In this document: positions 16,739-24,852 of the stretch, one piece after another
How positions within the stretch are numbered: the stretch's first letter is position 1
Layout of the letters: the number at the start of each line of letters is the position of its first letter
Program-made: the position numbers and the translations under genes
Notes under the pieces: generated by a model
Database searches by the model: none
The model's input: only the letters and a program-made list of their open reading frames with translations
What the model was told of the DNA's origin: nothing
Source: Slackia heliotrinireducens DSM 20476
Lineage (GTDB): Bacteria > Actinomycetota > Coriobacteriia > Coriobacteriales > Eggerthellaceae
NCBI RefSeq assembly: GCF_000023885.1
Contig: NC_013165.1
Span: forward strand, 2,170,001-2,234,000
Length of the DNA stretch: 64,000 nt
Direction of reading: 5' to 3'

Positions 16739-18130
16739 TTAATACCATCTTAATGCCGCAACCCACGGGTTCCACGACGCCGTGCTGCTGTAGGACACGA
16801 CATCGCCCGGCACCGGCGCATGGATGTAGCTCGAACCTCCCCTGTTGGCGGCGATTCCGACATGTCCGCTGGTCCAAAGCACGTCTCCTGTCTGGGCTTG
16901 GCTTGGCAACCCCACCCATTGGGCATTGGCATACTGGGATGCGGACGTGCGTCCGATCCAGATGCCGGCGCCCACCGACCAGCAGTAGCTGGTAAGGCCG
17001 GAGCAGTCGAAACCCACGCCAGGCTCGCTGGCGCCGAACACATAATCAACACCAAGCTGGCTTTGGGCAACGGCCAAAATGGCCGATCCGTAGTTGTTCG
17101 CGCCGCCCGATCCGCCCGAATATGATGGTGTGGTGACATTGCTTCCGGAAGAGCTGGAAGAGCCCGAAGATCCCGACGAGCCTGACGAGCTGCCCGATGA
17201 ACTTGACGAAGACGAACTCGACCTGGAACTTGAGCTGGAACTCGAGCTTGAACTTGAGCCGGAACCGGAGCCGGAGCTGGAGCTTGAGCCTCCGGACGAA
17301 GACGCACCACTCGATCCCGAAGAGCCGCTGGACGTGTCCTCCTCGGCTGAGGATCCTCCGTCGGATTCGGACCCTTCGTCAACGGACGCATCCGACCCGC
17401 CGTCCCCCTCTTCAGGGGCTTCTGCAGGCTGTTCCTCCCCCGCTGCCGGCATGTCGGTCTCGTCGACCATGTCGGCTGCCGCTGCGGCGGCTGCGGCAGC
17501 GGCGGCCTGTTCCTGCGCGATAAGCTCCGCCACCTCGGCGTCAAGAGCGTTGACCTCGGCCTGGTATTGCACGACCAGCGACTCGGCGTGCTCGCGAGCC
17601 TCATCGGCCTCAGTAAGCGCCACCTCCGCCTCGTCGGCGTGGTGCTGGTACGTTTCCTTCTGAATCTCGTTCTCGACTCGAAGCGACTTCGTCTCGATGA
17701 CCAGATTCGCGTCCTGCTGGTTCATGGAGTTCAGTGCATCCCAGTTCTTTATGAACTCGTCATACGTGGCCGAACCTAGCACGATGTCCAAAAACGTCGT
17801 GCGGTCGGACGTGTACATGTCATGGGCGCGCTGGGCCAACCGGCGTTGCAGGTCGGCAATCCTGGCGTTGTTGTCGTCGATTTTCTGCTGGGTCTCATCC
17901 ATGCCTGCGACAGCGGCGTCATAGTCTTCGAGCGCCTGGTTGTACGCGTCCGAAGCCTGGCCGAGTTCGATCATCATGGTATTGAGTTTTTCCCGAGCGG
18001 CATCTGCCTGGGCCTGCAGGTCAGCAGACGTTACCGCAAATGCATCCTTCGGAAGCGTGATGGCCACACCGAATGCAGCTGCTCCTCCGAAGAAGGCTCG
18101 TCTCGTCAATGGTGCGTTTAGAGTGTTCAT
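16739..18130 (-). CDS. Tat-exported coiled-coil NlpC/P60 cell-wall hydrolase, Ser-rich linker
   Basis: A 463-residue peptidoglycan endopeptidase-like protein. The N-terminus has a twin-arginine signal: LTRRAFFGG, then AAAFGVAITLP. After it come a long coiled coil (about 35-215), an Asp/Glu/Ser linker, a highly repetitive serine tract (about 260-345), and a C-terminal NlpC/P60 domain. The catalytic cysteine is about C376 (VGFDCSGLTSYC); GHVGIA gives histidine about 423 and YIHAP histidine about 437. The overall plan resembles RipA/CwlO-type hydrolases activated by partners. It is a paralogue of 24853-26088. The serine tract probably spans the wall. The ATG at 18130 fits better than the upstream extension. 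Confidence 0.9.
   Translation of the reverse strand: MNTLNAPLTRRAFFGGAAAFGVAITLPKDAFAVTSADLQAQADAAREKLNTMMIELGQASDAYNQALEDYDAAVAGMDETQQKIDDNNARIADLQRRLAQRAHDMYTSDRTTFLDIVLGSATYDEFIKNWDALNSMNQQDANLVIETKSLRVENEIQKETYQHHADEAEVALTEADEAREHAESLVVQYQAEVNALDAEVAELIAQEQAAAAAAAAAAADMVDETDMPAAGEEQPAEAPEEGDGGSDASVDEGSESDGGSSAEEDTSSGSSGSSGASSSGGSSSSSGSGSGSSSSSSSSSSSRSSSSSSSSSGSSSGSSGSSGSSSSSGSNVTTPSYSGGSGGANNYGSAILAVAQSQLGVDYVFGASEPGVGFDCSGLTSYCWSVGAGIWIGRTSASQYANAQWVGLPSQAQTGDVLWTSGHVGIAANRGGSSYIHAPVPGDVVSYSSTASWNPWVAALRWY
17120..17330. repeat. Low-complexity coding repeat (serine-rich linker)
   Basis: Imperfect six-base-scale repeats within the NlpC/P60 gene encode a Ser/Gly tract. In the opposite strand the same DNA reads as Glu-Leu/Glu-Pro dipeptides. 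Such tracts are prone to length change. Confidence 0.7.
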
Positions 18131-18181
18131 AAACGAAGCCCCTTCGTATTCACTTGTCAACCCCAAAACGGAGTTCTAGTA

Positions 18182-18211
18182 AGCATACCAAACTCGAAGG
18201 AGAAATGCCAA
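18182..18211 (-). promoter_or_regulatory. Putative promoter of the NlpC/P60 gene
   Basis: On the minus strand TTGGCA and TATGCT are separated by 18 bases, ending about 50 bases before the ATG at 18130. Confidence 0.45.
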
Positions 18212-18357
18212 CTCGCCCGCATGAGACGTAGGCGCTGCGCCCGCCATTCGCCTCCCCTGAAGCGAAAACACCCCGATGAAGGGCGTTCGGCAGCGGGTTT
18301 TCCGGTTCTTTCCAATCCGCCTGACAAGCTAGACGAACACCCGCATCGGACAGCAAA

Positions 18358-18391
18358 CCGCCGGAACGTGCCCTTCAGCACGCCCCGGCGG
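18358..18391 (-). terminator. Terminator of the corrinoid/methyltransferase transcript
   Basis: A compound hairpin on the minus strand: CCGCCGG pairs with CCGGCGG, inside which CGTGC pairs with GCACG. TTTGCTG follows. It lies 55 bases after the corrinoid gene stop. Confidence 0.6.
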
Positions 18392-18445
18392 CTCAATAGC
18401 GATTATGGATGTCGATCAGACCAAAGCCCGATCGTACGCACGGCA

Positions 18446-19105
18446 CTAGGCCATGCCGACCAGTTCCTTGGCCATCTTGACGGCCTCGACGGCGTTGCGG
18501 GAGTATCCTTCCGCACCGATTTCGTCTGCGAACCTGCGGGAAACGGGGCTTCCGCCGACCATGACCTTCACCTTGTCGCGGATGCCGGCCTCTTCCAGTT
18601 TCTTCACGACCTCACCCATGCCGCCCATGGTGGTCGTCATGAGGGTGGACATGGCAATAATGTCGGCGTCGACCTCCTTGGCCTTGGTGACGAAATCGTC
18701 CAGCGGAACGTCGCGGCCCAGGTCGTAGATTTCGAAGCCAGCGGTTTCCAGCATGATCTTGACCAGGTTCTTGCCGATGTCATGTGTGTCGCCTTCGACC
18801 ACGCCGATGACCACCTTCTTGCGCTGACCGTCAGCCTCTTCAGACTTCAGGTGCGGACGCAGGACGTCGAGGCCCGCATACAGCGCGTCCGAGCACAGCA
18901 GCACGTCGGTAACGAAGTATTCCTCCTCGTCGTACAGCTCACTAGCCCTGTTCATACCTGCGACCAGGCCTTCCATGATGCCATCGTAGGCATCGTAGCC
19001 GGCTTCCAGGTATTCGTTGCACACATCGACGACCTCTTCGTCCTCCATCTCGACGACGCAGTCGTACATTTTCTGAATCAGCTCTTCTTTGCTTGCGGCC
19101 ACCAT
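18446..19105 (-). CDS. Corrinoid (B12-binding) methyltransferase protein, MtaC/MtbC type
   Basis: A 219-residue methyl-carrier corrinoid protein. The N-terminal helical cap domain covers about 1-90, and the C-terminal Rossmann-like B12 domain carries D106-x-H108-x-x-G111 (EGDTHDIGKNLV), where histidine is the lower axial ligand. SxL (STLMTTTMG) and GG (MVGGSP) motifs follow. Such proteins accept a methyl group from a substrate-specific methyltransferase and pass it to a second one. Two UroD-fold methyltransferases are encoded immediately upstream. Because AGGAGG is only 2 bases before the ATG, initiation at the next codon (GTG at 19102) is also plausible. Confidence 0.9.
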   Translation of the reverse strand: MVAASKEELIQKMYDCVVEMEDEEVVDVCNEYLEAGYDAYDGIMEGLVAGMNRASELYDEEEYFVTDVLLCSDALYAGLDVLRPHLKSEEADGQRKKVVIGVVEGDTHDIGKNLVKIMLETAGFEIYDLGRDVPLDDFVTKAKEVDADIIAMSTLMTTTMGGMGEVVKKLEEAGIRDKVKVMVGGSPVSRRFADEIGAEGYSRNAVEAVKMAKELVGMA

Positions 19106-19189
19106 AGCCTCCTGTAATCGTACTTGTCACGTTCTGTCTCTACACCGCCCGCTCTTCAGGCGGTCGTTCTGCATACATATGGCAAGGCC

Positions 19190-20311
19190 CTACAACTGGC
19201 CTTCCATTCCCTTGGGCATGCATCCCTTGCGGGCGCCGCGTCCGTAGGTGCGGGCCGCGTAGATGAACGCCATGAAGTTTTCACGCGGGGTTCCGATGGG
19301 CACCTGGCAGCCGGTTCCGAGGTTGTAGCCAAGCGGGCTTTCGGCACCTTGGCGAATGCATTTCTTGCACGACTCGATAACGTCATCAATGGAGCCCTTC
19401 AGCATGACGTCCACGGGAGGCACATTGCCGACCAGCGCGAACTTGTCACCCATGCGGTCCTTGGCTTCAGCGAGGCTCTCGCGGTTGTCGACGCTGAAGC
19501 TCGCAACCTTCAAGTTGGCCATGTCGTCCCACAAGGGGTTGGTCTTGCCGCAAATGTGCAAGCCGGGTTTGCGGCCCAACGCCTTGGTCAGACCCTCGAT
19601 GAGCTTCTCCTGCGCGGGCATCGAGAATTCGAGATACTGCTTGCGGCTGAGGATGTCGGCGCAGCTTACCGGGTCGCAGATGGTGCATGGGCCGCCGCCG
19701 AACTCCTTGGCGAACATCTCCGCCCATGCCACGGAATGGTACACCGCGAAATCCAGCAGGTCGCGCACCGCCTGCGGATGCTTGCGTGTGTCGCGCAGCA
19801 GGCGCTCGATAGGCATGATGGTCGAAGCCACCGTGAAGGGACCCGCGACAGACGTTCCGATGCCCATCTCGGGGAACTCGTCCTTAAGGATGCGTCCGCG
19901 CTCGAGTATGGCCTGATATACCGGGCTTGTGTACGGATCGACGGACAGAACCTTGTCGAGGTCGGCAAGCGTCTGTATCGCATGCGTCTCGACTCGGTCG
20001 ATGCCCACCTCGGGGAAGAACATCTTCGTTCCGACCGCCTGGCCGACCGTGCGCAAGCGCTGGCCCGCGGCCAGACCCACGATGCCGAACTCGTCGCGCC
20101 GACGTTTGATGACGTCGATGTGCACTTTGGGGTCGTTACGCCACTGAGCGGTAGTGTATCCGAACAGGTCGGCCATGGCCTCTTCGTTACTCTGGATGGA
20201 GAACGGGATGTAATCCGCCTCCTCGCCGGAAGCATACGCCGCAGCGCGTTCCCCTTGGGTCATTTCATCTTTGTAATCGTAGAACAGCTTCTCGAGCTCT
20301 GCACGATCCAT
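19190..20311 (-). CDS. UroD-fold corrinoid methyltransferase (MtaA/CmuA type)
   Basis: A 373-residue uroporphyrinogen decarboxylase-fold protein. The zinc/thiol-activation signature of MtaA-type methyltransferases is present: H252-x-C254 in LHICGKTNPL and C335 in LGTGCQVPIG. It therefore more likely transfers methyl groups to or from a corrinoid protein than decarboxylates uroporphyrinogen. The C-terminus TYGRGARKGCMPKG carries an extra cysteine and is nearly identical in the paralogue at 20612-21703. The gene lies 84 bases upstream of the corrinoid gene. GAGGAG precedes the ATG, and a promoter candidate lies about 240 bases upstream. Methyl donor unknown. Confidence 0.88.
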   Translation of the reverse strand: MDRAELEKLFYDYKDEMTQGERAAAYASGEEADYIPFSIQSNEEAMADLFGYTTAQWRNDPKVHIDVIKRRRDEFGIVGLAAGQRLRTVGQAVGTKMFFPEVGIDRVETHAIQTLADLDKVLSVDPYTSPVYQAILERGRILKDEFPEMGIGTSVAGPFTVASTIMPIERLLRDTRKHPQAVRDLLDFAVYHSVAWAEMFAKEFGGGPCTICDPVSCADILSRKQYLEFSMPAQEKLIEGLTKALGRKPGLHICGKTNPLWDDMANLKVASFSVDNRESLAEAKDRMGDKFALVGNVPPVDVMLKGSIDDVIESCKKCIRQGAESPLGYNLGTGCQVPIGTPRENFMAFIYAARTYGRGARKGCMPKGMEGQL

Positions 20312-20611
20312 ATCGGCTCCTCGTTCCGTATAGTGCGTTTACCGAGCAGATGCGTTCCGCCACGCGCGGGACGCAGGCCCCCTAATCGGCAAACAGCGCC
20401 GAAAAGCCAAGGCTCTCGACGCATCGAAGTCATATGCAGAAAGATGTTTTGCGAATAGCGCCAACCTTGCGGCCGCCTGTGCAGAATGCAGCCACAGAGC
20501 CACCGCCCGCAAGCAGAATGGGCGGCGTTGGCGATTGACGGCCTTCATTATAATACGAAGAGCCCCCGCGCAGACCAACGGGTTGAATCAATTCGGTTCT
20601 GTGGGCCCTTT
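20312..20611. other. Intergenic region between the two methyltransferase genes
   Basis: A 300-base gap with a promoter-like element at 20550-20578 and about 240 bases of potential 5' leader. I looked for a cobalamin riboswitch and did not find the conserved B12 box. No ORF is supported. Confidence 0.5.
20550..20578 (-). promoter_or_regulatory. Putative promoter upstream of the downstream methyltransferase gene
   Basis: On the minus strand TTGGTC and TATTAT are separated by 17 bases. This suggests the 19190-20311 gene and corrinoid gene can be transcribed separately from the gene upstream. Confidence 0.45.
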
Positions 20612-21703
20612 TCATGCGCTTTGCAATCCTTGCGGCATGCACCCCTTTCGTGCACCCCGCCCATAGGTTGCCGCAGCATTCATGAACGCAATCATGTTAT
20701 CCAAAGAGGTTCCCACAGGCGTCGTGCAACCCGGGCACAGGGTGAAACCCCGCGGGTTGTCTGCCGCCTGCTCGATGCAATCGCGAACTGATGCGGCGAT
20801 AGCCTCCTGCGTTCCGTTGCGAAGGACATCAACCGGCGCAACGTTGCCGGAAATGCCGATACTGCTTCCGTGGGCGTTCTTCAGGTCGCACAGGCTTTCG
20901 CAGTTGTCTACCCAGAAACCGCTGATGCCGCATTCCACAACCTCGCTCCAGCGGTCGTTCGTATGCCCACAGATATGCAGCGAGGGCACGTTCTGGAATT
21001 CGCTCATACGTTCGACGCATTGGCGCAGGTAAGGCACGAAAAACTCGTTGAACTGCCGTTTCGACACCAAGTCTTTGGACGCCACGGGTTCCGAAAGCGA
21101 GAATCCGATGCCGAGAATCTCATGCAAATCGCGGCAGCATTCCACCACGCAGTCGGTGGCGTACTGCATCAGACGATGCACGCCTTCCGGGTCTTTGCGG
21201 GTGGCCTTCAGGAACCGCTCCACGCCGTAAAGCGTTGCCGCCGTAGTGAAGGGACCGGCCAGGCCGCTTCCCATGGTACGCACATCGCCGTACTTGTCTT
21301 GCAGGCGCTGGAACGCCTCGATAATAATGGGAAGCCGACCGTCCTTGCGCACGTCGACGTGGGGCCGCCCCTCTACCTCGTCCAAAGACTTAAGAGCCGG
21401 CTCTTCCACATACGAAACGCTGGTTTCAGGATATGCCAGCTTGCAGCCGAGCGCCTCCGGCACCGTACGAAGCCCCAGGCCCATGCCAAGGTTATCCGCA
21501 CCTGTACTGTCGGCCAAAAACGACTCGATCCGCACCATGATATCGGCCGAGAAATAGTAGTCGCAGATGGGTATGCCCAACAGATGCAAACAACCGGTCT
21601 CCCCCGCGCTCAATGTCGTTGGAATGCGGTCCACCTCTTCGCCGCGGGCATACGCCGCCAGGCGCTCTTTCGGCGTCATTTCCATCTGGATGAGCTCAAG
21701 CAT
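20612..21703 (-). CDS. UroD-fold corrinoid methyltransferase (MtaA/CmuA type), second copy
   Basis: A 363-residue paralogue of the downstream gene. The zinc signature is H243-x-C245 (SLHICGHTND) and C326 (TLCPGCTTPV). AGPFT and GNVAPVDVLRNGT match the other copy. It ends in TYGRGARKGCMPQG, the same cysteine-bearing tail. Two diverged paralogues next to one corrinoid protein suggest either a substrate:corrinoid and a corrinoid:acceptor transferase pair, or two substrate specificities. It follows the metQ-like gene by 120 bases on the same strand, which links it to the transporter. Function by family; substrate unknown. Confidence 0.87.
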   Translation of the reverse strand: MLELIQMEMTPKERLAAYARGEEVDRIPTTLSAGETGCLHLLGIPICDYYFSADIMVRIESFLADSTGADNLGMGLGLRTVPEALGCKLAYPETSVSYVEEPALKSLDEVEGRPHVDVRKDGRLPIIIEAFQRLQDKYGDVRTMGSGLAGPFTTAATLYGVERFLKATRKDPEGVHRLMQYATDCVVECCRDLHEILGIGFSLSEPVASKDLVSKRQFNEFFVPYLRQCVERMSEFQNVPSLHICGHTNDRWSEVVECGISGFWVDNCESLCDLKNAHGSSIGISGNVAPVDVLRNGTQEAIAASVRDCIEQAADNPRGFTLCPGCTTPVGTSLDNMIAFMNAAATYGRGARKGCMPQGLQSA

Positions 21704-21823
21704 CTTCTACCTACGCTTCTGTTTCTGCATACACCCAAGCGTGCCCTTCGGGATTCACCCCAAGGGCACGCCTTGTTCTTTCATCAGGTTATCCTGCTCG
21801 TAAAGGGCAGGCCTTCCGTGTTT

Positions 21824-22660
21824 TTACTGCCACATGGGCACCATGGTGCCCTGCTTCTCCTCGGCGAAGTAGGTGGCCAAGTCGTCGCACTGAACGGCCT
21901 CGGCCAGCGTTTTGGCCCACTCGGCATCTGCATCCTCTGGACGAACGACGAAGCCCACAGCATAGGTCTCGGCGTCATCGGAGGCTGCGATATAGGAGGA
22001 AGCGTCCATGCCGGCATTCACGATGTGCGCAGCAGCCAGGCAGATGGCGTCGACGTCAGCCATGGACTGGGGAAGCACCTGCATCTCGGCCTCGATGAAC
22101 TTGAAGCCGCGGGGGTTCAAGTCATCGGTGATGTCATAGATGCTGGGAACTTCGACATCGGCGGGCAGGGAAATCAGACCCAGGGACTCCAAAAGATGCA
22201 GGCCGCGGTCCTGGTTCGTGGTGTCGTTGCACATGCCGAAGGTTGCGCCGTCGGGAATCTCATCGACCGATTTATGGGTGGAAGAGTACATGGCGAACAG
22301 AGGCGCTGCAGTCTTGGGCTGGATCATCACGAATTCCGTGCCGTTCTCGGCGTTGTAAGACTGCATGTAGGGCTCATGCTGGTACCAGTTGCAGTCGATG
22401 CTGCCTTCGGCCAGAGCCACGTCGGGCTGGACGGAGTCGTCGAACAGAACATAGGAGGGATTCAGGCCGGTAGCCTTGATCTCGTCCTCCACGACCAGGT
22501 ACTGGTCGATGCCGTCGGAGCGCAGGCCGATAACGACGTCAGTCTTTTCGGCGGCAGCTTCGCCACCCGCTGAGCCGCAGCCTGTCATAAAGCTGCCCAT
22601 GGCCACAGAGCCAGCGGCGGCAAAGCTGAGGCCGACGAACTTCCTGCGAGAAATGTCCAT
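21824..22660 (-). CDS. metQ: NLPA/MetQ-type substrate-binding lipoprotein
   Basis: A 278-residue ABC-importer binding protein. It begins SRRKFVGLSF, a twin-arginine-like motif, with lipobox FMTGC (lipid cysteine C28), implying export through Tat and lipid anchoring. Downstream matches the NLPA family: VIGLRSDGIDQYLVVED, the WYQHEPYMQ segment and TFGMCNDTTNQDRGLHLLE. NLPA proteins usually bind methionine, but the neighbouring methyltransferases make another small methylated ligand possible. I use the ATG at 22660; the longer ORF upstream is out-of-frame metI DNA. GGAAG precedes the start. Confidence 0.85.
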   Translation of the reverse strand: MDISRRKFVGLSFAAAGSVAMGSFMTGCGSAGGEAAAEKTDVVIGLRSDGIDQYLVVEDEIKATGLNPSYVLFDDSVQPDVALAEGSIDCNWYQHEPYMQSYNAENGTEFVMIQPKTAAPLFAMYSSTHKSVDEIPDGATFGMCNDTTNQDRGLHLLESLGLISLPADVEVPSIYDITDDLNPRGFKFIEAEMQVLPQSMADVDAICLAAAHIVNAGMDASSYIAASDDAETYAVGFVVRPEDADAEWAKTLAEAVQCDDLATYFAEEKQGTMVPMWQ

Positions 22661-22773
22661 GATGGTACTTCCTTTCGTTGCTTGTCCCTCGCTTGCCCAT
22701 GAGAGACCTTGTGCCCCCTTCCCCACTAGGAAGGGCATGAACGGGATCCTTTGCCCCGGTTTCACCGATAGAG

Positions 22774-23442
22774 TTACTTCAGCCTGCGGTAGATCCATTC
22801 GCCGAAGTACTGGATGAAGGCGACCAGGATGATGAGCACCACGCAGATGGTGTACATGACCTGGTCGTTGAAGTTCTGGTAGCCGTAGGTCAGGGCAATG
22901 GCGCCCAGGCCGCCCGCACCCACAGCGCCCGCCATGGCGGTGCAGCCGAGCAGGTTGATGATGGCCAGGATCAGGCCCGACACGATGGCCGGCACCGACT
23001 CCTTGAGCATGACGGACACGATGATCTGCAGGCGGGACGCGCCGAAGGACTGGGCGGCCTCGATGAGGGCCGGGTCCACCTCTTTCAATGCGTTCTGGAT
23101 GATGCGCCCGATGAAGGGCGACGCCGCGATGGTCAGCGGCACGATGGCAGCGGCCTCGCCGATCGACGATCCTACAATCAGTCGTGTCAGCGGGATGATG
23201 GACACGATGAGGATGATGAACGGGAACGAGCGGACGATGTTCACGATGACGTCGAGGATGCGGTTGACCACGACGTTCTCGCACAGGCCGCCCTTCTCGG
23301 TGACGACAAGCACGACGCCGATGATGAAGCCGAAAATCGTAGCCAGAATGCCCGAGATGAACACCATGCGCACAGTTGCGGCAAAAGCCGGGATCACAAG
23401 GATCGTTACGATGTCGTAGAAGGTGAAATTCGCAAGAGACAT
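22774..23442 (-). CDS. metI: Methionine-type ABC permease MetI
   Basis: A 222-residue membrane permease with about five helices. The cytoplasmic EAA-type loop reads EAAQSFGASRLQIIVSVML and contacts MetN. It overlaps no neighbour but starts 3 bases after the metN stop, so translation is coupled. It forms the membrane dimer of the importer with MetN and MetQ. Confidence 0.9.
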   Translation of the reverse strand: MSLANFTFYDIVTILVIPAFAATVRMVFISGILATIFGFIIGVVLVVTEKGGLCENVVVNRILDVIVNIVRSFPFIILIVSIIPLTRLIVGSSIGEAAAIVPLTIAASPFIGRIIQNALKEVDPALIEAAQSFGASRLQIIVSVMLKESVPAIVSGLILAIINLLGCTAMAGAVGAGGLGAIALTYGYQNFNDQVMYTICVVLIILVAFIQYFGEWIYRRLK

Positions 23443-23445
23443 GGG

Positions 23446-24459
23446 TTATTCGCCTTCCCTTCCGTCGATGATTTCGGACGCTTCATCATGTATCTCTATC
23501 TCATGCCATTCGAGATCGCGCGCGTTCAAATACTGACTGACCGCTGGCATATGTTCGTCATCCACATTGATGGTGAACATGCCCACGTTCTGTCCGCGGT
23601 AATCCAGGATCTGGCCGTCGAGGATCGGGAACACGTAGCCCAGGTCGAACGCCATCTGGTTCAGCAGCTTGCCGTCTTCGGGAGTCTGCACCAGATGGGA
23701 GATGCGCAGGTTGTGCCCGTCGCTCGGCAGGGTCTGGCGCTCGTCGCCCAAAAGCCGCAGCAGCGAGTCGGGGCGGTCGAAGAAGATGTCCTCCACGGGG
23801 CCCTCCGCCGTGATGACGCCGTGCTCCAGGATGCAGGCGCGCTGGCAGGCCTTGCGCACGACCTCCATCTGGTGCGTCACGATGATGATGGTGATGCCCG
23901 TCTTCCTGTTGATCTCGAGCAGCAGATCCAGGATAGAGTTGGTGGTCTTGGGGTCGAGCGCCGAGGTGGCCTCGTCGCACAGGAGATACTTGGTCTCCAT
24001 GGTGAGGGCGCGGGCGATGGCGACGCGCTGCTTCTGTCCGCCGGAGAGGTTGCGGGGCTTGGCGTCCTTCTTGTCCGCCAGGCCAACGAGCTCGAGCAGC
24101 TCCATCACCTTCGCGTGCTGCTCCTCCTTCGGATACTTCCAGCACTTCATGGGCAAGGCAACATTGTCGTAGACCGTCGCGCGCTCCAGAAGCGAGAACT
24201 GCTGGAAGATCATGCCTGCATGACGGCGGAGCTCGCGGAGCTCTTTGGGGCTCATGTCCTTGACCTCGCGGCCGTCCACCTTGATGCTGCCCTCCTGATA
24301 GGAGGTTAGGCCGTTGATGCAGCGGAGCAGCGTTGACTTGCCGGCACCGCTTCGGCCGACGAGGGCGTACACGTCGCCGTCGCCGATGGTGATGTTGATG
24401 TCCTTAAGGGTGACGGTCCCGTCGTCCCACACCTTCTTAAGGTTCTTGATTTCAATCAC
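23446..24459 (-). CDS. metN: Methionine-type ABC importer ATP-binding protein MetN
   Basis: A 337-residue ATPase. Walker A is GRSGAGKSTL (about 35-44), signature NLSGGQKQRVAIARAL, Walker B KYLLCDEATSALD, and H-loop IIVTHQMEVVRK. The C-terminal NIL domain (about 265-330) is the regulatory domain that binds methionine in MetN and gives trans-inhibition. Start is GTG at 24459, preceded by GGAGG 7 bases upstream; the longer frame is not supported. A structured leader and promoter lie upstream. First gene of the importer unit. Confidence 0.92.
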   Translation of the reverse strand: MIEIKNLKKVWDDGTVTLKDINITIGDGDVYALVGRSGAGKSTLLRCINGLTSYQEGSIKVDGREVKDMSPKELRELRRHAGMIFQQFSLLERATVYDNVALPMKCWKYPKEEQHAKVMELLELVGLADKKDAKPRNLSGGQKQRVAIARALTMETKYLLCDEATSALDPKTTNSILDLLLEINRKTGITIIIVTHQMEVVRKACQRACILEHGVITAEGPVEDIFFDRPDSLLRLLGDERQTLPSDGHNLRISHLVQTPEDGKLLNQMAFDLGYVFPILDGQILDYRGQNVGMFTINVDDEHMPAVSQYLNARDLEWHEIEIHDEASEIIDGREGE

Positions 24460-24646
24460 AAAGCTACCTCCGCAATCCGATGAAAACCGCAGCAAACCAA
24501 GACCCACGTTCAGGGTCGACTCGCATATATATTGGTTAGGCAGAATAAACAGCAGGGCACGATACGCAAGCGCAGACGTGCCCCTTAGGGCATATAAAGC
24601 AGATGCCTACGGCCTGGCAGAAGGCCGTAGATTTTATATGATCATC
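24460..24646 (-). promoter_or_regulatory. Structured 5' leader of the metN operon
   Basis: About 185 bases separate the promoter from the metN GTG. Two strong hairpins are visible on the minus strand: CTACGGCC/GGCCGTAG (24607-24630) and GGGCACG/CGTGCCC (24555-24583). Neither they nor the rest match the SAM-I, SAM-II or T-box consensus as I know it. It may be a regulatory RNA for the importer or methyltransferase genes. Confidence 0.4.
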
Positions 24647-24674
24647 ATGATAATAAAACTCAACCCATTGTCAA
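24647..24674 (-). promoter_or_regulatory. Putative metN operon promoter
   Basis: On the minus strand TTGACA (24669-24674) and TATCAT (24647-24652) are 16 bases apart. Inverted repeats surround it: CCCAT and ATGGG, and AAGAGT and ACTCTT, which could bind a regulator. Confidence 0.55.
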
Positions 24675-24814
24675 CGGGTAAGAGTCATATGGGTTTATAC
24701 TCTTTATCAAAGCATCTCGCGATATATATTTCCGATTTTATATTATCGGTTCTTCATACAAGTGTTGAACTTCGGTTTCTGCAATCGCAGGCTTTTGTCG
24801 TGCAGAAAAAAAAA

Positions 24815-24838
24815 GAAAGCCCGCCGAAGCGGGCTTTC
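24815..24838 (-). terminator. Rho-independent terminator of the second NlpC/P60 gene
   Basis: GAAAGCCCGC pairs with GCGGGCTTTC around CGAA. On the minus strand a run of nine or more T follows. It lies 14 bases past the hydrolase stop. Confidence 0.9.
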
Positions 24839-24852
24839 TTAAAACCATCGTA

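Larger units (their letters stand above)
18131..18445. other. Intergenic region between hydrolase and corrinoid genes
   Basis: This 315-base gap contains the promoter of the NlpC/P60 gene (18182-18211) and the terminator of the corrinoid gene (18358-18391). No additional gene is supported. Confidence 0.55.

Noticed and set aside
20312-20611. Possible cobalamin riboswitch between the methyltransferase genes
   Set aside because: I looked for the B12-box core (GCCACTG-type) and did not find it. The segment is GC-rich with ordinary hairpins only.
21824-23284. A 486-residue frame covering metQ plus metI DNA
   Set aside because: Its first half is an out-of-frame reading of metI; the real start is the ATG at 22660 with twin-arginine and lipobox motifs.
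24460-24660. SAM-I riboswitch upstream of metN
   Set aside because: The conserved core elements and the expected four-way junction are not visible; kept only as an unassigned structured leader.
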